From Phormidesmis priestleyi ULC007 (GTDB lineage Bacteria; Cyanobacteriota; Cyanobacteriia; Leptolyngbyales; Leptolyngbyaceae): a stretch of DNA of 64,000 nucleotides. Location: contig NZ_MPPI01000003.1 in the NCBI RefSeq assembly GCF_001895925.1, positions 62,001 through 126,000 of the forward strand, given 5' to 3'. Positions 35,156 to 48,570 of this stretch are shown in pieces (positions within the stretch are counted from its first letter, which is position 1; the number at the start of each line of letters is the position of its first letter). A program made the translations under genes and the position numbers. The notes under the pieces are model-generated. The model did not search any database. It was given only the letters and a program-made list of their open reading frames with translations, and was not told where the DNA came from.

Positions 35156-35831
35156 ATAAACCTCCTACAAAAATCAAACTAGATTTGGAAAGCCTTGATT
35201 TCAGATCTGATTGGTTGACAAGTAATTTTTAAAACGACTTATTCCCAAAGGGAGTTAAGTCAGGTTTACTGGAAAATTTAACATTTGCCAAGGCGGTGAT
35301 TTCGACTTGACAAGTGCAGACGACTACACTTGTTGTATGTGTAGTACGAAGATCTGCGGAAGCTGGGTAAGTAGAAATACTTAAAAGCAGTCGGATGCGA
35401 TCGCAGTTCTGCAACCCGCGTTTAGAGGGTAGAGTCAAATCCTCATACATCGCTCTATGACGCTAAAGCAAGATCGCCAAGCGCTCAAAAATGAAGCGAT
35501 TTGAGGCGCTGCGAAAGTATTCTAAAACACTTAATCTAGGTCGATCGCAAGAACTTATTGCATTTCTGAGCAATTGTTCTTTTTTGTACATAAAATAAAT
35601 TATTTTTTATTGCGAATTTATTCAATTAGGATTGGCTCACCGAGTAATCCTATAGAGAGTTTACAGATTTTGCAAGTCGATCGCAGGGAATTTAAGGCTT
35701 TTTTCTAAAGACTTTCTGATCTTTCTGGATCGTCTCCTCTCGCTCCTCAAACTCTCTAAATCTAGACAGCAGCCAATTGTCAGTTTTTTAGGGTCTGCCC
35801 CTTGACTCAAACCAAGGATGATAGAATTAGC
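35156..35831. other. Intergenic region, no gene seen
   Basis: 676 bases between the glycosyltransferase gene and the thiC leader. The part at 35560-35640 is very AT-rich and may hold a promoter. A 73-codon minus-strand frame at 35229-35450 has no recognisable similarity and unremarkable composition, so I do not call it. Confidence 0.5.
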
Positions 35832-37305
<1,474 letters not shown>

Positions 37306-37326
37306 GACAGTTTCTCAGTGGCTAAA

Positions 37327-37360
37327 AAGCCTGTTTCCTGAGTGGGGACAGGCTTCTTTA
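37327..37360 (+). terminator. Intrinsic terminator after thiC
   Basis: AAGCCTGTTTCC and GGGGACAGGCTT form an 11-12 bp stem with a 5-base loop, followed by CTTTATTG. It starts 22 bases after the thiC stop. Confidence 0.85.
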
Positions 37361-37388
37361 TTGATTTTCTATTGCTCTCTGATTTGAT

Positions 37389-37688
37389 ATGCACGTAATC
37401 AGCTACCGATGTTTACGCGACTATGGCGAACGACACGCCGACTGCAATGAAGCTTTAGATAACTGGTTTAGAATTGCTAGTAAAGCTGACTGGTCTAACT
37501 TAGTCGAGGTTCAAGCCGTTTTTCCACAAGCTGAAGCAGTTGGTAACTTCACGGTTTTCAATATTAAAGGAAATAAATATCGCTTGATAGTGAGCATCGA
37601 TTACGAAGGGCAATTGATATACATCAAATATATTCTCACTCACGCAGAATACGACAAGGAGAAATGGAAAAATGACCCTTATTTTTAA
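37389..37688 (+). CDS. higB: HigB-family toxin (mRNA interferase)
   Basis: This 99-residue RelE-superfamily protein of the HigB type (PF09907) shows LRDYGERHADCNEALDNWFR, the basic-aromatic core ADWSNLVEVQAVFPQAE, FNIKGNKYRLIVSIDY and the C-terminal YIKYILTHAEYDKEKW. HigB toxins cleave mRNA on the ribosome. It overlaps the downstream higA by 17 bases. The toxin-first order is typical of HigBA. Confidence 0.92.
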   Translation: MHVISYRCLRDYGERHADCNEALDNWFRIASKADWSNLVEVQAVFPQAEAVGNFTVFNIKGNKYRLIVSIDYEGQLIYIKYILTHAEYDKEKWKNDPYF

Positions 37689-38076
37689 TCCAGATAAATA
37701 TGCAAATTTGCTGTCTCAGTATCAGCCGAGATTAATTAGAACTGAGGAGGAAAACAACAAAGCTTTGGCGATCGTAGAAGAATTAATGCACCGTCCAAAT
37801 CGCAGCCTAGAAGAGAATGAGCTTTATGCGTTGCTGATCACGCTAATTGAGAAATTTGAACAGGACTATTACTCACCTGGTAAGGCTTCTAATCCTCGCT
37901 CTCTGCTGCTCTTTTTAATGGAGCAACGCAACCTCAAACAATCAGATTTGGTAGATGTGATGGGTTCTGAGGAAGTTGTTTTAGAAGCGATCGCTGGCAG
38001 CCGAGAAATCAATCAAGCTCAAGCAAAAGCTTTAGGCGGATTCTTTCAAGTTGATCCGAGTTTGTTTTTGACTTAA
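37672..38076 (+). CDS. higA: HigA-type antitoxin with helix-turn-helix
   Basis: This 134-residue antitoxin of the COG5499 type has an N-terminal helical toxin-binding part (about 1-75, with EELMHRPNRSLEENELYALL) and a C-terminal XRE-like helix-turn-helix (about 80-130, with FLMEQRNLKQSDLVDVMGSE, then INQAQAKALGGFF). It neutralises HigB and likely represses its own operon. It starts inside the end of higB. Confidence 0.9.
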   Translation: MTLIFNPDKYANLLSQYQPRLIRTEEENNKALAIVEELMHRPNRSLEENELYALLITLIEKFEQDYYSPGKASNPRSLLLFLMEQRNLKQSDLVDVMGSEEVVLEAIAGSREINQAQAKALGGFFQVDPSLFLT

Positions 38077-38311
38077 GGATAGATGATTTTAGAATTAGGC
38101 TAATTGGTATTCAATCAAACTGATGCGATCGCTTTCTTGCAAGGCTAAAAATTCTTGATGCAGAATGAAATTTCTCACTCTGAAGTCAGGATTCTGACCC
38201 AACAAAGATATCCCTCACCTTGACTCGAACTTGGGATATTACACTACAAACGATCGGATCTTCCACTGCATACACTGCTTCTTCACTGCTTCTTCGTAGA
38301 GTCCTCTCGCC

Positions 38312-38899
38312 TCACATCCCTCGAATCACCTGTGTAAACTCATTCACCGCATCATACTGGTCAGCCATTCGTGAATACTGTGCCAACACCACCAAATCTA
38401 AATCAGGCAGCAAAGAACTTTGGGCAACCCTTTCGTAGCCATTTTCTTGAAGGCAATAGGCTGAAATTGTGCCGTCTTCCCAGAACCAAACTTCAGGGAC
38501 TTTTAAGCGTTTGTAGATTTCTAGCTTGCTAATTCCGCCACTGGTAACGGTGATTTCTAATACTAAGTCGGGGATAGGCTTTTTAGTGCCCAAACTGTAC
38601 GACTCATCCGGTTCTCGTCTTGCGCCATCTTTCCGCTTGCCGAGAGTAGTGCTTCCCCGAATATAAAACCGAATTCCTCGCTCTCGCATAAAAGCTTCTA
38701 TCAAGCGACTGACGGTACATTTGGGTTCTTCGTGTTCTTCAAAAAACGGAGCCGTGATTTCTAAAAATCCATCCAGGTAGATTAAGCGTGCGCCTGTGCC
38801 TTCTAGCTCTACGTCTAGTCTTTCGAGAGCATCCCAAGTGAGGTTGTAGAGAAGGACGGAATTTTGGCGAGTTGGTTTTTCGAGAACTGGAGAATTCAT
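38312..38899 (-). CDS. Uma2-family (DUF820) restriction-like endonuclease
   Basis: This 195-residue protein of the PD-(D/E)XK fold carries YLDGFLEITAP near 40-52, with EPDESYSLGTKKPIPDLVLE around 97-116 holding the active-site Asp and the ExT motif (LEITVTSG). A Lys-containing strand follows (KLEIYKRLKVPEVWFW). Uma2 proteins are abundant in cyanobacteria, usually as accessory genes of unclear role. The 235 bases between higA and this gene contain no gene I can support. Confidence 0.85.
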   Translation of the reverse strand: MNSPVLEKPTRQNSVLLYNLTWDALERLDVELEGTGARLIYLDGFLEITAPFFEEHEEPKCTVSRLIEAFMRERGIRFYIRGSTTLGKRKDGARREPDESYSLGTKKPIPDLVLEITVTSGGISKLEIYKRLKVPEVWFWEDGTISAYCLQENGYERVAQSSLLPDLDLVVLAQYSRMADQYDAVNEFTQVIRGM

Positions 38900-38941
38900 A
38901 GGTCGATCGCTCTAAACCTGGATGTGATTATTTTAGGCGCT

Positions 38942-41900
38942 TTAGCCAAGCCCGATCGCGGCAACTAAGCTCGATGTCCCCAACAGATTAACAGCAGTGC
39001 CAGAACAAATAGGACACATACAAGCGGCTGGCGACATTGGGGGTTGTACTTGGGAAGTTGAGGCAACGGTTGCAGTCAGTCCACTCGCAGCAGCGACTAT
39101 ATCTAGAGAAGCATTAGGAGCTGTGATCGCAGCAGGAACCGCCACGGCTTGCCAACTACCTGAACTGCTATAGGTATAGTAAGTGTCCCCAACAAGCAGC
39201 TTCATTGAGCCATTAGCACCATAGTAGTTTTGCAGTCGGATAGAACCAGAACCTAGCCCGATCGTCAAGTCGCTTCCGCTGACCGCAGTGGTCAGATTAG
39301 ACAAGTTAAATCCTGCAAGCTCTAGACTATCGGCAGCACTGCTAGAATCAATCACATCATCTCCCGTAAACGTGCCAAACGTATAGCCTTTAAAGACATT
39401 GCTTGCAGTGTTGGCGATAATGTAATCATTGCCACAGGAAGTAATGAGATTTTCGATCATAGTGCCCTCAGCGATCGTGGTGCCAAAGTTAGACGTGGCG
39501 GATTGCGAACCCTGGGGAATTCCATCGGTCGGCTGACTATCCTGACCATAGTCATAATAAGTTGACCCATTGTAAGAAGATTGAGTGGTTAAAATGCCAC
39601 CTGGATTGAGGTCAAACCGATAGCTTGACCCACCAGACAACCCAGAAAAATCTAAGGTGTCTACCCCACCAGCATCCCAAATGCTCTGCTTTAACTCAGT
39701 GGTAGTGCTGCCAAAAAACTGATTTGCAACGCCATAACCATAGACCGTGTTAAACGTGTAGGTGGTCGCGTCGGCGTTTTGATTTCTTGCCCCATAGAGA
39801 TACTGCAACGCCCGAATATCATAACTCATGGGCGTAATGGCTTTACTGCCATGATATTGTGTGTCACTCGTGCCATTGTTATAAGTCATCACAGTGTTGG
39901 TCGTGTTATCTTCAGTTGGTGATAAGAAAGGTGCTTCTGTAGTGCCCCCTCCAACGTTGTAATTTCCGGGGTGTTTTAAGCCAAGCGTATGCAGCGTTTC
40001 ATGAATCAGTGACATATAGCCATAGGTTCCTGCACTTCCTTCAAAACTTGTGGCTCGATTAGGGTTGAGATGAATATCACCCCCACTATTAGAGCCTGGA
40101 TAGTAGCCATAGGCATAAAAGCCGTAGGCAGCATCGTTGGAGTTTGCCTTACCGTCAGAATACATATAGCGGATGACTCCACAACTTGTTGCCGTATCGG
40201 CCACTTCGACAAACCGGACGTTGATAAACGACTCGATCGACGACAAAATCGCCCGCACATTATTCTTAATGGTAGTGCTGATCTCCGAAACGATCTCGCG
40301 ACCCGTGTAACCAGACGCATTAGCGTAAAAACTGTAGGTAATCACCCCACCATTCACGCTCGTATTCCAATAAGCGCGGTTTGCGTTCAAGAGGGCATCG
40401 ATCAAGGGATTGCCAGATGCTGCACCATAATTTACTACAGGGTCTTTGACCACATTGGTGATGGACACCTCCTTAGAATCGCTGCCTATGCCTCGGTTGG
40501 CGTTGTTGCTCTCATTTGCCTCGCTGACTGCATTGAGCGAATCAACAATCATGCCAATGTGGTAGCTATTAGTGCCATCTTTAACCCAGAAGCCATCAGC
40601 AGATCCAGGTAGATAGAGCGTCTTGCTGATTGTTGCCGTTAGCGTGTTGGCGGCTATCGTGTCTAGATCACAGATTGCGAGGAGACGATCGTCTGTTGTC
40701 ATCGTGGTGTCTTTCGAGAGATAGAACGCCACCCGGAAAGGTCGAGCATCAGCACCCGTGTTTTGAATCTTGAAATTAGCCGTCAGGCTGTCTCCTGTGG
40801 TGAACGAGACTTGGGCAATATCAAAGAAAGAGCCAAACAACTCCGGTTGAGCATCAAACTCCAAACTGTCTTGCCCAAAATCGGTTTGAGAAGAGATTAG
40901 ACTGTTGCCATAGTCATATTCGCTGCCTAACAAGTTTGTGCCCGATGCTTTCCCTTGATTGAAGTAATAGGGAGTATAAGTCTTTTGACTATTGTCAATA
41001 TCGTAGTATCGATCGACAAAGACTTTGCCGACATCAGTAGCAATTCCTTCTCGACTGGATTTTGTGATGGAATAGTTGCCGTTTGAGCCGATGTCGTTAT
41101 TGTTTGGATTCGAGTCCAAAAGGCTTCCAACTGTGTAAGTTCCCGGTTGAGCATAAACCCATCCACTATAGTAGTCAGCCGTGTTGTCTTTCCCGTTATA
41201 GTAGTAGATGAAGTTATATTTAGAGTAGCTAATGTCATAGACCCATTTGTCTAATCCAAAGTCGTTATCGCTACTGTTTGAGTTGCCAATAAAATCGTAT
41301 TCACTGCCTAGATAGTTTGTGCCTGAAGTTTTTCCCTGTCCAAAATAGACGGGTGTGTAAGAGGTAGAGTTCTCGCTGTTGTAGTACTTGTCTACAAACA
41401 CCTTACCCAGATCGGCAATATTTTCAGCCGCGATCGCTGACTTAATCAGATATTTGCCAGCGTAACCCGTCTCATTGTTCCCAATCACTGCATCAAAAAG
41501 TTGACCCGCGCTATAAGTATCAGCATAAGCATAGACATGTCCTGTATAGTAGTCTTTACAGTTGTTACTCCCGTTGTAGTAGTAGGTAAATTCGTATTGG
41601 TAGATAGGCAGGGCAGCCGACAAATTAAGTGTGTAGCTTGTGATGTCGCTTCCATTTAAGCTAAGCCGAACATAGTAAGTGCCCGCAGATAATAACCCAC
41701 TGCTAATAGATTCTGCTGAGTTGCCAGCGATCGCAGAAGTTTGAATTACCGCACCACTGCTGTTAAGAAGCTGTAGATCAACATTTGCGCTAAGACCATT
41801 CAACGTCAGGCTTAAACTACTGTTTGCAGACAGTGTAAATTGGTAATCATCCTCAAGATCATTAGCACTGCCTAGCGATTCTCGGAAGGTGGCATTTTTA

Positions 41901-42916
41901 TCCAGCGTTCCGATGTTAAAAGCATTTGCGATCGTGTCTCCGACTACATCATTGATCAGCTTTTGTTCAAATTGCTTGCCAACCCCTTCTATCCTCCAGT
42001 TTGGGTCAGCAACTTTGGTAAGAAAAACCGCCGACTCAATGACGTTATTGTTCATCAGCCAAACTGCGTTTTCACCAGTGACATAATTTCGCCAAATGAC
42101 ATCAGTCTGCCCATCCTGATTGAAGTCAGCAACTCCTTCTATATTCCAATCTGTGCCAGCAACTTTGGTAAGAAAAACCGCCGACTCAATGACGTTATTG
42201 TTCATCAGCCAAACTGCGTTTTCACCAGTGACATAATTTCGCCAAATGACATCAGCCTGCCCATCGTGATTGAAGTCGGCAACTCCTTCTATATTCCAAT
42301 CTGTACCAGGAACTTTGGTGAGAAAAACCGCCGACTCAATGGCGTTATTGTTCATCAGCCAAACTGCATTCTCGCCAGTGGCATAATTTCGCCAAATGAC
42401 ATCAGTCTGCCCATCGTGATTGAAGTCGGCAACTCCTTCTATATTCCAATCTGTGCCAGGAACTTTGGTGAGAAAAACCGCCGATTCAATGGCGCTATTG
42501 TTCATCAGCCAAACTGCATTCTCGCCAGTGGCATAATTTCGCCAAGTCAGCTCGGTTTTGAGATCAAAAACAGCAGACAGATTCAGACTATAGCGAGTGC
42601 TGTCTTGACTCGTAGAAACCCGGAGATAATAAGTTCCTGGATTGAGAACTGCACTGACCAGTTCACTGATCGCGCCCTGGTTGTTCGATATCGCCAGAAT
42701 TTCGCTGCTGCTGACGGTGCCGTTGCGATCGCGATCTTGAATTAGCTCCAGGTTGGCATCTCCACTCAAGCGATCGAGCACTGTACTGAGACTGCCGTAA
42801 CTTTTTAGCTGAAACCGATAATAGTCGGTTAAATTAGCGCTCACTGAGTCAGTTAACGTTTGCGCGCTAGAAGACAGGCTGATCTCTTTAGCCGTCTCTA
42901 AAGTATTATTTGACAC
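38942..42916 (-). CDS. Large multidomain metzincin (M10-like) protease
   Basis: This 1324-residue, probably exported protein has several regions. A PPC domain (about 1-115) ends GTYYLRVSTSQDSTRYSLNL. Four 50-residue FG-GAP/VCBS-like repeats (about 123-312) each carry WRNY, ENAVWLMNN and DFNxDGQ. A second PPC domain spans about 320-440. Two 130-residue repeats start YxFxYYYNG (about 445-690), followed by a CARDB-like domain (about 700-820). A zinc protease domain has HETLHTLGLKHP at His972-His982 and the Met-turn TPMSYDIRALQYLYG. The serralysin-like tail has only degenerate Ca-binding repeats. There is no classical signal peptide, so type I secretion is possible. Confidence 0.88.
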   Translation of the reverse strand: MSNNTLETAKEISLSSSAQTLTDSVSANLTDYYRFQLKSYGSLSTVLDRLSGDANLELIQDRDRNGTVSSSEILAISNNQGAISELVSAVLNPGTYYLRVSTSQDSTRYSLNLSAVFDLKTELTWRNYATGENAVWLMNNSAIESAVFLTKVPGTDWNIEGVADFNHDGQTDVIWRNYATGENAVWLMNNNAIESAVFLTKVPGTDWNIEGVADFNHDGQADVIWRNYVTGENAVWLMNNNVIESAVFLTKVAGTDWNIEGVADFNQDGQTDVIWRNYVTGENAVWLMNNNVIESAVFLTKVADPNWRIEGVGKQFEQKLINDVVGDTIANAFNIGTLDKNATFRESLGSANDLEDDYQFTLSANSSLSLTLNGLSANVDLQLLNSSGAVIQTSAIAGNSAESISSGLLSAGTYYVRLSLNGSDITSYTLNLSAALPIYQYEFTYYYNGSNNCKDYYTGHVYAYADTYSAGQLFDAVIGNNETGYAGKYLIKSAIAAENIADLGKVFVDKYYNSENSTSYTPVYFGQGKTSGTNYLGSEYDFIGNSNSSDNDFGLDKWVYDISYSKYNFIYYYNGKDNTADYYSGWVYAQPGTYTVGSLLDSNPNNNDIGSNGNYSITKSSREGIATDVGKVFVDRYYDIDNSQKTYTPYYFNQGKASGTNLLGSEYDYGNSLISSQTDFGQDSLEFDAQPELFGSFFDIAQVSFTTGDSLTANFKIQNTGADARPFRVAFYLSKDTTMTTDDRLLAICDLDTIAANTLTATISKTLYLPGSADGFWVKDGTNSYHIGMIVDSLNAVSEANESNNANRGIGSDSKEVSITNVVKDPVVNYGAASGNPLIDALLNANRAYWNTSVNGGVITYSFYANASGYTGREIVSEISTTIKNNVRAILSSIESFINVRFVEVADTATSCGVIRYMYSDGKANSNDAAYGFYAYGYYPGSNSGGDIHLNPNRATSFEGSAGTYGYMSLIHETLHTLGLKHPGNYNVGGGTTEAPFLSPTEDNTTNTVMTYNNGTSDTQYHGSKAITPMSYDIRALQYLYGARNQNADATTYTFNTVYGYGVANQFFGSTTTELKQSIWDAGGVDTLDFSGLSGGSSYRFDLNPGGILTTQSSYNGSTYYDYGQDSQPTDGIPQGSQSATSNFGTTIAEGTMIENLITSCGNDYIIANTASNVFKGYTFGTFTGDDVIDSSSAADSLELAGFNLSNLTTAVSGSDLTIGLGSGSIRLQNYYGANGSMKLLVGDTYYTYSSSGSWQAVAVPAAITAPNASLDIVAAASGLTATVASTSQVQPPMSPAACMCPICSGTAVNLLGTSSLVAAIGLG
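41980..42548 (-). repeat. Four tandem 150-bp coding repeats
   Basis: Units repeat with exact 150-base period inside the metzincin gene; for example gccaaatgacatcag occurs at 42091 and 42241. The copies differ by only a few bases, far less than expected from protein constraint alone. This indicates recent expansion or gene conversion. Each encodes one FG-GAP-like propeller blade with a DxNxDG calcium loop. Confidence 0.92.
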
Positions 42917-43038
42917 AAGGTTTCCTCTGCAAGAATCTGAGTTTTCTTTAGAGTTCCTTGCAGAAGATTAAGATCTATGTACTTATAAAAACTTTACATA
43001 TAAAAGCACTTGCGCCTACGAGATTTCACTTAGGCTGG

Positions 43039-43935
43039 TTAAGAGATCGGCTCAAAAACCATTTGAGGAATTAGGAGCCGCCCTTCCTCCGATTCGACTA
43101 GTTGAGCAATGCCCAAAAACCGATTGTCCTCATGACGAACTCGGACGATCGCAGCATTGATTACCTCATCTGTTACCACTTTTTGTCCCCATCGCCAACG
43201 CTTGGCAGGTTCTTCAGGCAGGGTGAAGATCGGCAAGTGAGCCAGAGCAATATCGGGATCGATCGGCGAGAAAGCCTGATCTTGCACTTGAGTAGCAAAT
43301 TCGTCTAATGTCAAGCTGTCACTGAGCGTAAACCCACTGCTATCAGTGCGAATCAGTTTGGCTAACGTGCCTCCTACGTCTAACATCGCGCCCAAATCAC
43401 GGGCGATCGAGCGAATATATGTCCCCGACCCGCAGGCGATCGCCAAGTCTAATTCTGGAAACTCGCCCGATCTCCAATCCAAAATTTCTAGCTGATAGAT
43501 GTCTACAGACCGGGCAGGGACTTCAATTAATTCGCCCGATCGGGCCAGATCATACAGCCGCTTTCCCTGAACTTGAATCGCACTATAGTTGGGCGGCACC
43601 TGCTGAATCGTGCCTTGAAAGAGCGGCAATTTTGATTTCACCGCCTCTAAGGTCAGTCCTGATGCAGGCTGCTTCGCAAGCACCTCGCCCTCTAAATCAT
43701 CAGTCGCAGTCGTCAACCCAAAGCAAATCGTTGCGTGATAGGCCTTATCTGAAGGCAAATATTGCAGCAGTCGAGTGGCCCGACCTAGCGCGATCGGCAA
43801 CACGCCCGTCGCAGCCGGATCGAGCGTTCCGGCGTGACCTACCCGCTTTAGCTTTAAAATTCGCCGCACTTTCGCGACACAATCATGAGACGTAAACCCC
43901 AAAGGTTTGTTGAGGTTGAGAAACCCGTTAATCAC
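43039..43935 (-). CDS. truB: tRNA pseudouridine-55 synthase TruB
   Basis: This 298-residue enzyme makes pseudouridine 55 in the T-loop of tRNAs. It begins [20 protein letters not shown] and contains the catalytic motif [19 protein letters not shown] with the nucleophilic Asp near 39. [14 protein letters not shown] follows further on. The length is normal. The downstream MITE-like element and hydrolase gene are separate. Confidence 0.97.
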   Translation of the reverse strand: MINGFLNLNKPLGFTSHDCVAKVRRILKLKRVGHAGTLDPAATGVLPIALGRATRLLQYLPSDKAYHATICFGLTTATDDLEGEVLAKQPASGLTLEAVKSKLPLFQGTIQQVPPNYSAIQVQGKRLYDLARSGELIEVPARSVDIYQLEILDWRSGEFPELDLAIACGSGTYIRSIARDLGAMLDVGGTLAKLIRTDSSGFTLSDSLTLDEFATQVQDQAFSPIDPDIALAHLPIFTLPEEPAKRWRWGQKVVTDEVINAAIVRVRHEDNRFLGIAQLVESEEGRLLIPQMVFEPIS

Positions 43936-43977
43936 AATTCACCTTTATTTAACGCTCGATAGAAGTGGTTCACTCCG

Positions 43978-44118
43978 ATGATGAATTCGGGAGAGCTACC
44001 TAAATCCCCAAGATTGGGGGACTTTGAACCGGAAATTTTGGCTTGAAGTCCCCCCAATTGGGGGATTTAGGGGGCAGAAGCCGCTGAGAACGAAGCGAAA
44101 AAACTCGTCGAACTCACC
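43978..44118. repeat. MITE-like element, copy C
   Basis: The core arms are CCTAAATCCCCAA at 43999-44011 and TTGGGGGATTTAGGGGGC at 44058-44075. The right flank read on the minus strand gives AGGTGAGTTCGACGAGTT, then TTTCGCTTCGTTCTCAG, matching copy A in inverted orientation. The left end is TGATGAATTCGGG. It sits between the truB start and the end of the next minus-strand gene. Confidence 0.65.
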
Positions 44119-44119
44119 T

Positions 44120-45799
44120 TTATTTAGTCAATTGGTCTACATTTAGCGATCGCACTAGACTCAACGGCAAAGGGTCTTGACTAATAAATTGGGCATAACT
44201 AGCCGACAAATAGGGTCGATAGTTGGGCTGATTGGCGATGTAGGTTTCAAAGAATGCCAGACTGAGGGCATTCATATAGCGACGGGCAACTTCTGGAGCA
44301 GGGCCCACCACTTCAGGCGGCAACGGGATCGAATCATTAGTCGTGGTTTCTTCTAACGTAGAGAAATGAGTGCCGCGATCGAGCAGCGCCAGATAACGAT
44401 CGGGAGACTGCAACCAGGTAAAAGGCTGCACCTGCTCTGGCAGCGCTGGGGCAACCGTATCGGCATTGCCAGACACAATCATCGTGGGAATTGAAATTTG
44501 GTTGAACCCAGCTTGACCGATCACCGCACTATCGATCGGGTTAATGGCAAAAATCGCTTTCACGCGTGAATCTTGCAAGCCATAGTTGAGGGGCGGTAAG
44601 GCATTTGCTCGACATTGCAAAAGCACCGATAAGTTGAGGGTGTTGTCAAGCGCTTGAGTGCCACAGTCTTTTTGCAGTTGCTCAAAGTTGATCGGCGCAC
44701 CTGCCAGCGCTAAAACAGTGTAGCCTCCAAATGATTGCCCTAAAACGCCAACCTGCTCTAGATTAAGACGACCATAGCGGGGGTCAGACTTGGCACGGCG
44801 CGTCAGGTCATCTAGCAGATATTTAATATCAAGCGGACGATCGACAAACTCACTCGGTGCGGCAGCTTCACCAACCGTTCCGGCAACCAAGGCTTGAAGC
44901 TGTGCGGCATTGCTGCCAGGATGTTCGGGCACTGCCACCGCAAACCCATGAGAGGCGAGATGCTCGGCTAAATAGCGAAACGTCGTGCGATCGGAACCTA
45001 AGCCGTGAGAAATGATCACTACCGGAATTTTAGGGGCTTGGCGCTCCGTTCTGATCTGCGGAAGATAGACATCGACCGGAAACACGCGATCTCTGCCCAA
45101 TGCCGTCACAAAGCTGCGCGTTCGATCGACTAATCGGATCGTTTGTTTTTGCCAACTAAATGCGCCTCGACTTGCCAAATCGGGCAGCGGAGTCGTAGTG
45201 GCGATCGGCGAAGCGAGGGCTTCTAGTTGTGCTAGTTGGTTGATCGTGGCGGTGGCTTGGTTAGTGCGGCTGACTGCCTGTTCTAATTCTCCGGCAATTT
45301 GGAGGCTGCGCTGCAAGTCGATTCGCAGTCCGCGCGTCGGAAATTTGCGAAACACATTCAGAGGAGTCAGCCCTTCGGGATCGCTGGATGCTAAAATCAA
45401 CGCCGCTCGAATTGCATAAAAGCCCGTGTCTCGCGATTCGGGCTGAATCACCTGACCCAAACGCCGCAGCAAAATTTCTCCTTGAGGCGTGTAGAGAAAC
45501 TGAGAAACCGCGATCGGGGTTAAGTCTGCCCGCACTACTAATGCCTGCCGCAAATCTGCCAATCGTTTGGCATCTGCATATTGAGAATAGACGAACAGGT
45601 CGCTATCTAATTCACCTTTGCGGACAAAGGCTTCAAGGGCAGCCACCGAAATCGATCGTTCCAGCGCACCATAAGATACATAAAGTCGCTCGGCACTGAC
45701 AGCAGGACGAGCCAGCAGGGCGACAGGAATCAGACTCCAACTCAAAAGTTTGAAGCTTTGCCGAATCCAATTAAGTCGGGGTTGAGAACGATCGTACAT
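44120..45799 (-). CDS. DUF1400 alpha/beta hydrolase (PAF-acetylhydrolase/lipase-like)
   Basis: This 559-residue exported protein has a signal peptide (about 1-35, with LLSWSLIPVALLARPAVSAE). A DUF1400 domain (about 35-170) starts ERLYVSYGALERSISVAALE. An alpha/beta-hydrolase domain follows with the oxyanion motif VVIISHGLGSDRTTFRYLA, nucleophile motif VLGQSFGGYTV, acidic residue in MIVSGNADTVAP and His in RGTHFSTL. This two-part architecture is typical of cyanobacterial periplasmic lipases or esterases. ATG 45799 is preferred to TTG 45826. The start has no close Shine-Dalgarno sequence. Confidence 0.87.
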   Translation of the reverse strand: MYDRSQPRLNWIRQSFKLLSWSLIPVALLARPAVSAERLYVSYGALERSISVAALEAFVRKGELDSDLFVYSQYADAKRLADLRQALVVRADLTPIAVSQFLYTPQGEILLRRLGQVIQPESRDTGFYAIRAALILASSDPEGLTPLNVFRKFPTRGLRIDLQRSLQIAGELEQAVSRTNQATATINQLAQLEALASPIATTTPLPDLASRGAFSWQKQTIRLVDRTRSFVTALGRDRVFPVDVYLPQIRTERQAPKIPVVIISHGLGSDRTTFRYLAEHLASHGFAVAVPEHPGSNAAQLQALVAGTVGEAAAPSEFVDRPLDIKYLLDDLTRRAKSDPRYGRLNLEQVGVLGQSFGGYTVLALAGAPINFEQLQKDCGTQALDNTLNLSVLLQCRANALPPLNYGLQDSRVKAIFAINPIDSAVIGQAGFNQISIPTMIVSGNADTVAPALPEQVQPFTWLQSPDRYLALLDRGTHFSTLEETTTNDSIPLPPEVVGPAPEVARRYMNALSLAFFETYIANQPNYRPYLSASYAQFISQDPLPLSLVRSLNVDQLTK

Positions 45800-45890
45800 A
45801 AAAAACACTGCTCCAATCGAGGGCAAGTGCAGAAATTACTCTAGGTTCAGCATAATTGATTTTAGGCGTTGCAGGAGGGGATGAAATGGC

Positions 45891-45956
45891 TGTAGGGGTA
45901 GCGCCCCCGTGCCTACCCCTGACGGAGGGCAACCACGGGGGGATTGCCCCTACCCA
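45891..45956. repeat. G/C-rich dispersed-type repeat
   Basis: TGTAGGGGTAGCGCCCCCGT, CCTACCCC, GGAGGGCAACCACGGGGGGA and TTGCCCCTACCC form nested inverted repeats (GTAGGGG with CCCCTAC; GGGGGCAA-like arms). Related GC-rich wording appears near 60753. It lies upstream of the hydrolase gene and beyond the end of ligA, outside coding sequence. Confidence 0.55.
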
Positions 45957-46022
45957 ATCATCCTATTCCGCAATGCCCAATTTTATTGGGACGCAATGGG
46001 ACGATCGCTCACAACTTACCTC

Positions 46023-48110
<2,088 letters not shown>

Positions 48111-48242
48111 TCACGCGACTTGCCGTTAGTGGAAGCGTTATTATAAACTTCGTTGTCTGCCTCAGTTCAGATTTTGCTGAGGGGTTACAAAACGAACACG
48201 ATCGAGTATCCTAACTAGTAATTCCGTACTTTGGGGTAAACC

Positions 48243-48521
48243 ATGCGGGTTTGGCTGGCTTGTTTTCTAGTTTTGTTTGGGCTATCAGAACTGTTTCAGT
48301 GGATGAAGCAGCTTTCGTTGCCGTTGCCTGTATTTATTTTGGGTGGGGCATTTTTGGCGATCGTGTCTAACTACGATCGTCGTGCCGGATTTCCCTTCAA
48401 CATGATCAGTAGCCCAACTCGTGATTCTCAAGCGATGCCTCCCGCACCCGCTCAGACGGTCATTCCCCGATCGTCGTCACCTCAAAAGCCGATCTCATTT
48501 ACGATCCGCAAGTCAGACTAA
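48243..48521 (+). CDS. Conserved small cyanobacterial membrane protein
   Basis: This 92-residue product has a hydrophobic N-terminus (MRVWLACFLVLFGLSELFQW), a second hydrophobic stretch LPVFILGGAFLAIVSNYD, and a polar Pro/Ser-rich tail. The LSELFQWMKQLSLPLPVFIL pattern is familiar from cyanobacterial hypothetical proteins. No function is known. It is divergent from ligA with a 174-base gap. Confidence 0.7.
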   Translation: MRVWLACFLVLFGLSELFQWMKQLSLPLPVFILGGAFLAIVSNYDRRAGFPFNMISSPTRDSQAMPPAPAQTVIPRSSSPQKPISFTIRKSD

Positions 48522-48570
48522 GGATCGTGAATTAAATAACTCCGACTGTTGCAGTTCATAAACATCGGGG

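Noticed and set aside
35229-35450. 73-codon minus-strand frame upstream of thiC
   Set aside because: No recognisable motifs and no ribosome site; probably chance in a long intergenic region.
38100-38225. Minus-strand 40-codon stretch reading ISLLGQNPDFRVRNFILHQE...
   Set aside because: It looks protein-like and may be a gene remnant, but it lacks a start and I cannot match it to a family.
41980-42548. Regular repeats that might suggest a CRISPR array
   Set aside because: The unit is 150 bp, contiguous without spacers, and in frame within a protein gene.
41963-42745. 260-codon plus-strand open frame with internal repeats
   Set aside because: It is antisense to the 150-bp coding repeats of the metzincin gene; its apparent repeats follow from those and it has no independent start signal or family resemblance.
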